DNA from: Ferruginibacter sp.
GTDB lineage: Bacteria; Bacteroidota; Bacteroidia; Chitinophagales; Chitinophagaceae
Direction of reading: 5' to 3'
Length of the DNA: 6,226 nt
Assembly (NCBI GenBank): GCA_030831725.1
Contig: JAURKN010000250.1
Span: 1 to 6,226 of the forward strand
Below the pieces are notes generated by a model. It saw only the letters and a list, made by a program, of their open reading frames with translations. It had not been told where the DNA came from and searched no databases. Of the stretch, positions 1-5,850 are shown piece after piece (within the stretch, counting starts at the first letter, position 1; the number at the start of each line of letters is the position of its first letter). A program made the translations under genes and the position numbers.

Positions 1-248
1 TAACCATGAATAATTCTGTTTCTTGTATCTATGATTTTTCGAAAATTAGAAAAAACTATTGCACTATCCTTTTGAGCTATACGATTGACCGCTTCTCCGA
101 TAATTTCAAGATTTCTTTCTACTGCCCTTTTTGTCTTGATATCGTTTTGAAAATATAAAAAATCCTTTGGAGTATTGATAAAAAAACTGTCTATCTCATT
201 TATGGCATTCAAAATATCATAAAGCCAAGTCTTAATATCAATGCTCAT
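1..248 (-). CDS. hepT: HepT-like (DUF86) HEPN-domain toxin, 3' end cut by window edge
   Basis: This is the toxin half of a HEPN/MNT toxin-antitoxin pair; HEPN toxins of this family are RNases. I translated it by hand from the ATG at 248: 82 complete residues, starting MSIDIKTWLYDILNAINEID. Visible family features are the all-helical pattern, the segment RAVERNLEIIGEAVNRI (residues 41-57) typical of DUF86, and RNRIIHG (76-82) at the edge. Known HepT proteins carry R-X4-H-X-Y, where R and H form the RNase site and the Tyr is AMPylated by MntA. Here R76 and H81 are present, and the two remaining bases (TA) fit a Tyr codon at 83. Family members are usually about 110-140 residues, so perhaps 30-50 are missing. 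The ATG overlaps the end of the antitoxin gene by 11 bases (238-248), implying translational coupling. GC is very low. Domain assignment is firm; activity is inferred. Confidence 0.87.
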   Translation of the reverse strand, partial: MSIDIKTWLYDILNAINEIDSFFINTPKDFLYFQNDIKTKRAVERNLEIIGEAVNRIAQKDSAIVFSNFRKIIDTRNRIIHG

Positions 249-540
249 AAATCAGCGTTTTTTGTTGATTGATATGTGCTGTGAAATAAGGGTTTTTTAA
301 TGCTTTTTGCTCCAGTAAATCAACCTCTCTGTTAAATAGTTTCTGTAATCCAAATTTGAGGTTGTAATAATTATCGGCATATTCTGAAATAGCGATAGTA
401 TCAAAGTCTACTAATAAATCGACATCACTATTATTATCAAATGAATCAGACAATACCGAGCCAAATGCATATAGAAATTTAACTCTGTTTTCTAGGCAAA
501 GTTTTTCTATTTCTTTAATATTAGAACTTATTATTGACAT
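238..540 (-). CDS. mntA: MntA-like minimal nucleotidyltransferase antitoxin
   Basis: A 100-residue protein of the minimal nucleotidyltransferase (MNT) family, the antitoxin partner of HepT. In characterised pairs it transfers AMP from ATP to the toxin's conserved tyrosine and silences it. The hallmark G-S-X10-D-X-D is exact: G27, S28, D39 and D41, the two aspartates being metal ligands. A third candidate acidic residue is D74 in REVDLLE, at the usual place on the next strand. The core starts FLYAFGS (22-28) and no extra domain is present. The ATG at 540 has only A/T-rich sequence before it, with no Shine-Dalgarno, as is normal in Bacteroidota. The stop TGA (240-238) lies inside the first codons of the hepT-like gene, so the two are co-translated. 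The catalytic residues are intact, so it should be active. A housekeeping nucleotidyltransferase role is unlikely given the partner. Confidence 0.9.
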   Translation of the reverse strand: MSIISSNIKEIEKLCLENRVKFLYAFGSVLSDSFDNNSDVDLLVDFDTIAISEYADNYYNLKFGLQKLFNREVDLLEQKALKNPYFTAHINQQKTLIYEH

Positions 541-577
541 TATACTACATTCAATTTACGCCATTTCTACAAAAATT

Positions 578-604
578 CAAAACTACAATACTTCAGATTT
601 ACAA
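578..604 (-). promoter_or_regulatory. Candidate Bacteroidota-type promoter of the mntA-hepT pair
   Basis: On the minus strand, TAGTTTTG (585-578) matches the Bacteroidota -7 consensus TAnnTTTG exactly. A TTG (604-602) lies 16 bases upstream, slightly shorter than the usual spacing to the -33 element. The box ends 37 bases before the mntA ATG, giving a plausible short leader, and it lies downstream of the terminator of the preceding gene, so the pair would be its own transcription unit. A perfect 10-bp palindrome, ATACATGTAT (607-616), abuts the upstream side of the -33 element and could be an operator. This is a motif match only. Confidence 0.45.
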
Positions 605-654
605 GCATACATGTATTTTGAAATTCCTACAACAAAAGTAGAAAATTACATATG

Positions 655-681
655 AAAAAAGCCCCTGTTTCCAGAGGCTTT
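655..681 (-). terminator. Intrinsic terminator of the receptor/FAS1 unit
   Basis: Read on the minus strand, AAAGCC-T-CTG (681-672) pairs with CAG-G-GGCTTT (667-658) around a GAAA loop (671-668). The internal T/G is a wobble pair in RNA, so the stem has 10 pairs, and it runs into T residues down to 655 (six T including the stem end). GAAA is a GNRA tetraloop, which stabilises hairpins. On the plus strand the wobble becomes a C-A mismatch and the loop is TTTC, so the minus-strand hairpin is the functional orientation. It starts 19 bases after the fasciclin gene's stop codon and insulates that gene from mntA-hepT. Confidence 0.85.
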
Positions 682-700
682 AAAATACATTTTAAAAATA

Positions 701-1957
701 TTATTGAGGCAATAGTACCGCGTCAATTTTGTGCAATACCCCGTTCACAAAATTCTGATCACTGGTTCCGAACGGATCAGGTGTCAAAGGATTGGTATTG
801 ATGATGATGTTGGCAGCCGGCGAATTGGTGTATACATCTTTCACCTGAGCCTGTCTCACAAACGGGAATGGCGGATTGAAGGTAGCCGTCAATTTTACGC
901 CTGGATGTGACGTTAAAACGGTGTTTAGCAAAGTAGGATATGCTGTTTCAACCGTTGGGAAATTATTGGTGAAAGCTCTTTTTCCAAGAACATGATACAC
1001 AACGATTCCTTTAACCGTTTGAGGTGTCAAAGCGTTTGCCAACAAAGGATTGGTAAACACACCAGGTGTAGAAGCAAGGAATGTTGCAGTCTGTAAGGCA
1101 ATTGCTGCTGGAACACCCTGAGAGATGAGTGCTTGAGCAATTACATTTTTCAATGTTTTTTGGAAAGCGGTGTCTACCGGCGCGAATACGGTGATATCCG
1201 GTCCGAAATTGCTGAGCACCCATTGCAAGCTAGCAGGACCAGCGCTCGCTGAAACGCCACTGTCGGCTCTGAGGATTGCCGCTTTCAGGTAAGTCAACTC
1301 AGGATCGGTATTGATTCGGCTCCACAAGAAACGTTGTGGAGGAACACTTAACCCGGCCACATGATGAATGACTCCATTTCTCGCTGATTTGTCAACACCT
1401 GTTATTGGGAACTGATTCAACCAGGCACCATTGCGTGTGGTTGGATATGTGTTCAATCTGGCCAATGCACTGACAGTTGGTGCCGGATTGAAAATGGATG
1501 GGTAAGAGAAATTAGGGAAAGTGTTGGGAATGCTCGAAGACCTGATTACTTGTGGTAAAATCTGATATTGAGCGACAGCGCCTGCTACGGATACAGGAAT
1601 CTGATCTATGAAAGCGGCAAAAAATGCATCAGGCGCATTCGGTGGCAATGTCACTCCTACAGATGCGGCCAAACCACTCAATACTGGTTTGATACGTTGA
1701 TTCTCTGTAGCAAATACCGTGTGATATTTTGTAGTATCACTCAGCAAACTGAGCTGCCCTCCTCTTACCATCAAGCGGTAATACAAGCTGTCGTTCGGTT
1801 CTTGACGCAATGCTTCCGCAAGTGTCGGCCCTGTCAAAGGTACCATAGGGGTATCTGCAACTTGCTCAACCTCTTTGTTACATGCAATGAGGATCATACA
1901 GGAAGCGATGCATCCTGCAATCCTTTTCATGGAAAATATGTTGTTTGTTTTTTTCAT
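701..1957 (-). CDS. Two-domain fasciclin (FAS1) lipoprotein
   Basis: A 418-residue predicted lipoprotein. The N-terminus has a basic start, a hydrophobic stretch and a lipobox LIAC (23-26), so Cys26 should be acylated. The following N-K-E-V-E loosely resembles the lipoprotein export signals that carry Bacteroidota lipoproteins to the cell surface. FAS1 domain 1 (about 45-208) has its H1-type box TVFATENQ (80-87), YQIL (131-134) and the closing NGVIHHVAGLSVPP (194-207). Domain 2 (about 216-417) has ITVFAPVDTAF (255-265), YHVLGKR (321-327) and NGVLHKIDAVLLP (405-417). Domain 2 is nearly 200 residues against the usual 130-150, through extra sequence around 271-310 and 330-400. FAS1 domains mediate adhesion or ligand binding, and no enzyme motif is visible. 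It starts 34 bases after the receptor gene with no terminator between, so the two form one unit. ATG at 1957 is preceded by A-rich sequence; an internal Met10 would also leave a valid signal peptide. The ligand is unknown. Confidence 0.88.
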   Translation of the reverse strand: MKKTNNIFSMKRIAGCIASCMILIACNKEVEQVADTPMVPLTGPTLAEALRQEPNDSLYYRLMVRGGQLSLLSDTTKYHTVFATENQRIKPVLSGLAASVGVTLPPNAPDAFFAAFIDQIPVSVAGAVAQYQILPQVIRSSSIPNTFPNFSYPSIFNPAPTVSALARLNTYPTTRNGAWLNQFPITGVDKSARNGVIHHVAGLSVPPQRFLWSRINTDPELTYLKAAILRADSGVSASAGPASLQWVLSNFGPDITVFAPVDTAFQKTLKNVIAQALISQGVPAAIALQTATFLASTPGVFTNPLLANALTPQTVKGIVVYHVLGKRAFTNNFPTVETAYPTLLNTVLTSHPGVKLTATFNPPFPFVRQAQVKDVYTNSPAANIIINTNPLTPDPFGTSDQNFVNGVLHKIDAVLLPQ

Positions 1958-1991
1958 TTTCTTTTATTTTTCGTGAATTGACCTTTTATAA

Positions 1992-4724
1992 TCAATACAG
2001 GTTATAACCAAAGCTTACATAGTACAATCCACCAATTTGTGCGTTTCCGATGGCATTATAGTAGTAAGAGTTCAGCAGATTGTTCGCTCCCAAACGAATC
2101 ATGGAATGGGTTTTAGGCAACTTCATGCTGATTTGAGCATCAAGTGTATGCACCGCAGGAAGATTTCCTGTGGCAAAATCACCCTCGTACAGGAATCCTT
2201 GCTGCCAGCGATAAGACAGTTGGAAAGACATTTTTTTAGCAGGTCCGAATCCGCTATTTGAAATAGATGCGTTTGCTTTATATTTCGGAGCATTGAAATA
2301 CGCTACAAAGTTTTCAGGAACATCCGTCAGATTATCGGAAGACAAGTTACCGCTGATGCTGAAGTTTTTAGGCAGGCGATAATCCACGCTCAAACCAAAT
2401 CCGAATGTCTTAACCTTATCAGGAGAGTTGATGGGAATAGAGAAGTAGCGATTGCCTGTATCAGAAAGACTGGTAGGCACTCCATTTTTGAATTGAGCTA
2501 CCAATTTTCTTCCCGTGAAATCTTGATACTGTCCAAGATATCCATAAACATCAATTAGGAGTTTACCTTGATTAAGCAATCCTTTGTAACCCAATTCGAA
2601 TGAAGTGATGGCTTCAGGCTTTTGTACCACAGGAGTGTATTTCACTACTTGTCCTACGCTGAACGCTTCCAAATCGTAGAGTTGTCCATTTCCTGTGTTG
2701 AAATTGTATTTGCTCCAGAAGTTCTGGTTGGCACCAATCAAACGCACATTGCTTCCGATACCCAGATCGATATATTGTTGCTGATTGGATGGGAAACGAT
2801 AAGCCGTCTGATATGAGAAACGAACATGGTTATGCTCTGCCACTTTATAGGTAGCGGTAGCACGTGGAGTGAATCGGCCTTTGAAGTTTTGGTTTTTGTC
2901 ATAACGTCCGGAAACAGCAACTTTCAGATTGCTTCCGATCTTACGTGTAGCTTGTATGAATCCACCATATTCTTTGACATAAATCGGACCATCCGCATCG
3001 TCAAACAAATTTCCTTCTGAATTCAATTCATACATTTTAAACAAACCACCAACGATCACATCCGCATATTTTGATGTGTATTTGGAGAGATTGTAATTGC
3101 CTTCCACGCTGTACAAATTAGAGCGATCCAACAATTTGGCACCACCTTCAGCCAACGTTTTGCTGCGGATATAATCCATTAATGGTTGGAAACTGGCATC
3201 AGTAGATCTGATTCTTCCGCGATCAGCCAAAGCACGGGCGGTGGCATGGGCATCAGCATCGCTGATTCCATTCAAACGTGACGCGATGTAAGATTGGGCA
3301 TATTCTCCATACCATTGCTGAGAAGGTTTCCATTGTTCGTTGAACAAACGGGAAGCAACTGTTGTGTTGTATGAATCACCAGAGTTTTCTCTTGTGGTGA
3401 AAGCACGCAACATCCAGTCTTTGTTATTCAACTCAATCTTATACTGACCCATTTTGAAGTTTTCAAGAAAATAACGCTCACTACCTGTGTAGGTGGTATT
3501 CCCTGTTCCCCAATATCCTGCAATGATAGCCTCGGTGTTTGGTGACACTTTGTAATGCACAGCTCCACTGAGTTTGAAATTGATGGTATATGGATTAACC
3601 ACCTCCCTCTCGTTATAACCGGTTCTGGAAACAAAAACAGTTCTTCCGCCATTCAGGGTATCCAAAAAGTTGGACAAAAATGGTGCGGAAGCCGCAACGA
3701 GTGGGAATACGTTAGCTCTAAGGTCAATCGTTGTTTCGTCGCCATACACATTGACTCCATCATAATTGGGATCTGTGAGGCGGGTTCCTCCTTTTACATT
3801 ACCACCGGTTGCCAAACGGGCATAGTTTCTGCTGTCTACAGCAAGCCAGTCTTTGGCTCTGATATATTCTCCATTGAATTTAAAAGCCAGTTTTTCATTC
3901 ACTTTCTTGGCATAACGCAAAGTGTAATTTTGATACTCTGACGGATCACGCTGTGTACCATCAATGTTCATCACACCTTGTTTTACCTGCAAAGACAATC
4001 CCTGATGTTTGAAAGGATTCTTACTGGTCATAAGCAAGGTTCCGTTCATACCACCAGATCCGTACAAAGCGGAAGACGCACCTTGAAGCAATTCAATATT
4101 ATCTATGTCTAGCTCACTCAATCCGATGATGGAGGATACGGAGAAATTCAAACCAGGAGCCTGGTTGTCCATACCATCTACCAATTGGTTGAAACGGGTG
4201 TTACCGCTGGAATTGAAACCTCTTGTTGTAGGTGTGACGAAAGTAAGAGAAGACGTGGTGACATCAACCCCTTTCAATGATTTTACGATATCGTAAAAAT
4301 TAGCGGTTGGAGCTGCTCGGAGCGCGGCTGCATTTATGCGTTCGATGGAAACAGGAGATTCCAGAATTTTCTCAGGAACCCTTGATGCTGAAATTACAAC
4401 ATCCTGACCGAGACTAACTGATGGCTTCAGTTTGATGCTGACATTGGCGTCAGAAGAAGCGACAGAAAATTCAATGGTCTCGAAACCGATGGATGAAACT
4501 ACCAAAGTGACAGGTAGACTTTTTACACCGATTTTGAAGTTCCCTTTGTCGTCCGAAAATGTTCCCACATTCGAACCTTTGATCAGAATTGAGGCAGCTG
4601 AAATGCTCTCTTTGTCTTGTGCATTACTGATAGTTCCTACAATGGTTTTTGCCTGTGCAAACAATTGAGTCTGACAGAAAAAAACGGCAATGAAAAGAAA
4701 AAACAGCGATTGGATTTTTCTCAT
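1992..4724 (-). CDS. TonB-dependent outer-membrane receptor with carboxypeptidase-regulatory-like domain
   Basis: A 910-residue outer-membrane transporter powered by the TonB-ExbBD complex. Counted from the ATG at 4724: signal peptide 1 to about 23 (MRKIQSLFFLFIAVFFCQTQ, then LFAQ), a carboxypeptidase-regulatory-like beta-sandwich at about 27-102 (TIVGTISNAQDKESISAASI to VSIKLKPSVSL), a TonB-box-like DVVISASR (108-115), a plug domain at about 116-235 with VDGMDNQAPG and LYGSGGMNGTLLMTSK, then a 22-strand-type barrel to the end, which closes with FGYNLY and a terminal aromatic residue as outer-membrane proteins require. The plug motif recalls SusC, but the protein is shorter and no SusD-like gene follows; the next gene encodes a FAS1 lipoprotein. 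A frame extension to a TTG at 4733 adds only MFF and spoils the signal peptide, so ATG is preferred. Substrate cannot be read from the sequence: siderophore, cobalamin, peptide or glycan are all possible. Confidence 0.92.
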   Translation of the reverse strand: MRKIQSLFFLFIAVFFCQTQLFAQAKTIVGTISNAQDKESISAASILIKGSNVGTFSDDKGNFKIGVKSLPVTLVVSSIGFETIEFSVASSDANVSIKLKPSVSLGQDVVISASRVPEKILESPVSIERINAAALRAAPTANFYDIVKSLKGVDVTTSSLTFVTPTTRGFNSSGNTRFNQLVDGMDNQAPGLNFSVSSIIGLSELDIDNIELLQGASSALYGSGGMNGTLLMTSKNPFKHQGLSLQVKQGVMNIDGTQRDPSEYQNYTLRYAKKVNEKLAFKFNGEYIRAKDWLAVDSRNYARLATGGNVKGGTRLTDPNYDGVNVYGDETTIDLRANVFPLVAASAPFLSNFLDTLNGGRTVFVSRTGYNEREVVNPYTINFKLSGAVHYKVSPNTEAIIAGYWGTGNTTYTGSERYFLENFKMGQYKIELNNKDWMLRAFTTRENSGDSYNTTVASRLFNEQWKPSQQWYGEYAQSYIASRLNGISDADAHATARALADRGRIRSTDASFQPLMDYIRSKTLAEGGAKLLDRSNLYSVEGNYNLSKYTSKYADVIVGGLFKMYELNSEGNLFDDADGPIYVKEYGGFIQATRKIGSNLKVAVSGRYDKNQNFKGRFTPRATATYKVAEHNHVRFSYQTAYRFPSNQQQYIDLGIGSNVRLIGANQNFWSKYNFNTGNGQLYDLEAFSVGQVVKYTPVVQKPEAITSFELGYKGLLNQGKLLIDVYGYLGQYQDFTGRKLVAQFKNGVPTSLSDTGNRYFSIPINSPDKVKTFGFGLSVDYRLPKNFSISGNLSSDNLTDVPENFVAYFNAPKYKANASISNSGFGPAKKMSFQLSYRWQQGFLYEGDFATGNLPAVHTLDAQISMKLPKTHSMIRLGANNLLNSYYYNAIGNAQIGGLYYVSFGYNLY

Positions 4725-4858
4725 GAAAAACAATTTGGTTATTGATATACAGCAAAATACGAATTGAGAAGTATCTGTTAAAATTTATTTTATGAACAAC
4801 TGTTGAAATCTGAACAAAATACTCGTGAACTCAACTCAGGTTCATTTAATTTTGTGGC
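4725..4858. other. Divergent intergenic region between receptor unit and purC
   Basis: These 134 A/T-rich bases separate two genes read outward and must hold both promoters. The right end has a clear promoter box for purC (separate entry). For the receptor no exact TAnnTTTG box was found on the minus strand. The best near matches are two copies of GTATTTTG (4822-4815 and 4760-4753), each one base short between TA and TTTG and neither with a convincing TTG at -33. No hairpin, riboswitch-like fold or Shine-Dalgarno sequence was recognised. Confidence 0.6.
4847..4854 (+). promoter_or_regulatory. Candidate -7 box of purC, adjacent to its start codon
   Basis: TAATTTTG is an exact TAnnTTTG match and ends four bases before the purC ATG at 4859. 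With normal geometry transcription would start at about 4858-4859, at or next to the A of ATG, so the mRNA would have no leader. No good TTG lies at -33 (only GTG near 4825-4827), which weakens the call. The TAA within the box is in frame with purC, which rules out a longer N-terminus. Confidence 0.45.
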
Positions 4859-5788
4859 ATGAATAAGATTCATTTTCAGGGTCAGACATCTCATTACAGC
4901 GGAAAAGTGAGAGATGTTTACTATATAGGAGATAACTGGATTGTGATGATTGCCAGTAACCGAATCTCCGCATTTGATGTCATTTTACCCAAGCCTATTC
5001 CCTACAAAGGACAAGTATTGAACCAGATCGCTTCACATATGTTGATGGCTTGCCAAGACATTTGTCCGAATTGGCTGATCTCTACCCCTGCTCCTCAAGT
5101 TAGTGTTGGAAAAAAATGTGTGCCTTTCAAAATTGAAATGGCGGTGAGAGGCACATTGACCGGACATGCGTGGAGAACATACGCATCAGGTAAAAGAACT
5201 CTTTGCGGAGCAGTGATGCCGGAAGGGCTGAAAGAGCATGACCTGTTTCCGATGCCGATCATTACCCCTTCCACAAAAGCAGCGGAGGGTCATGATGAAG
5301 ATATCACACCGGATGAAATCATTTCCAGGGGTCTGGCCACTAAAGAGGAATGGAACCAAATCTGCGAATACGCTTTGGCGCTATTTGAAAGAGGACAAAT
5401 GCTTGCAAAAAAACAAGGACTTGTATTGGCAGATACGAAATATGAATTCGGCACCATCGACGGAGTGATTACGTTAATGGATGAGATTCACACACCTGAT
5501 TCATCAAGATATTTCATATTAGATGGTTTTGCCGAAAGACAAAGCAAGGGAGAAAAACAAAAGCAACTGAGTAAGGAATTCGTAAGGGAATGGTTGATTG
5601 AAAACCATTTCATGGGACAAACCGGACAGCAAGTTCCTGAGATGAATGAATCATGGGTAAAGGAAATCAGTCAGCGTTACATTGATTTATATGAACGACT
5701 GATTGGAGAACCTTTTATGCCGCAGGATATGAGTGAGGATGAAATGATGGATAAAGTGGAAACTGTATTGTCAAGGCTCCAATTATGA
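4859..5788 (+). CDS. purC: Phosphoribosylaminoimidazole-succinocarboxamide (SAICAR) synthase
   Basis: Cytoplasmic enzyme of de novo purine synthesis: it joins CAIR and L-aspartate using ATP to make SAICAR. The 309-residue protein is the longer form of the family (about 300 residues, like yeast Ade1) and not the roughly 240-residue E. coli-type form. Landmarks in order: GKVRDVY (15-21, nucleotide-binding start), ASNRISAFDVILPKPIPYKG (32-51, family signature), KIEMAVRGTLTGHAW (91-105), ITPSTKAAEGHDEDIT (135-150), LVLADTKYEFG (188-198, second signature) and DEIHTPDSSRY (208-218). All expected blocks are intact. The ATG at 4859 is the only possible start, since an in-frame TAA lies 12 bases upstream; this leaves a short 14-residue lead before GKVRDVY. 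It stands alone, with no other pur gene in the window, divergent from the receptor and convergent with a methyltransferase. The stop codon is made partly of the heptamer repeat that follows. Confidence 0.97.
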   Translation: MNKIHFQGQTSHYSGKVRDVYYIGDNWIVMIASNRISAFDVILPKPIPYKGQVLNQIASHMLMACQDICPNWLISTPAPQVSVGKKCVPFKIEMAVRGTLTGHAWRTYASGKRTLCGAVMPEGLKEHDLFPMPIITPSTKAAEGHDEDITPDEIISRGLATKEEWNQICEYALALFERGQMLAKKQGLVLADTKYEFGTIDGVITLMDEIHTPDSSRYFILDGFAERQSKGEKQKQLSKEFVREWLIENHFMGQTGQQVPEMNESWVKEISQRYIDLYERLIGEPFMPQDMSEDEMMDKVETVLSRLQL

Positions 5789-5850
5789 ATTACGAATTAA
5801 GAATTTTGAATTACGGATTACGAATTACAAATTATAAATTATCAATCTTG
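5781..5850. repeat. Tandem array of 7-bp units, consensus AATTACG
   Basis: Ten consecutive units in unbroken 7-base phase run from 5781 to 5850. Against the consensus AATTACG they carry 1, 0, 1, 2, 0, 1, 1, 2, 2 and 3 mismatches, so the first nine are clear and the tenth is degenerate. The array fills the 53-base gap between the convergent genes, overlaps the last eight bases of purC (including its TGA) and the last nine of the methyltransferase gene. On the minus strand each intact unit carries TAA, and because 7 is not a multiple of 3 all three frames are closed within about 21 bases. No terminator hairpin is visible here. Confidence 0.88.

Noticed and set aside
701..1957. Lipoprotein as a SusD homologue
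   Set aside because: It lacks SusD length (about 500 residues or more) and helical repeat character, and has two clear FAS1 signatures instead.
3555..3941. 128-codon open frame on the plus strand opposite the receptor gene
   Set aside because: It is antisense to a well-conserved beta-barrel region and shows no recognisable protein features. The other open frames opposite the receptor and FAS1 genes (for example 1568-1981) are judged the same way.
4753..4822. Two GTATTTTG copies as receptor promoters
   Set aside because: Both are one base short of TAnnTTTG and lack a TTG at the right distance; such strings are common in A/T-rich DNA.
5238..5468. 76-codon plus-strand frame inside purC
   Set aside because: It is out of frame with a complete, conserved PurC sequence and has a basic, low-information composition typical of a shadow frame.
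5781..5850. Heptamer run as a CRISPR array or transposon end
   Set aside because: The units are only 7 bp with no spacers, and there is no transposase, terminal inverted repeat or target duplication nearby.
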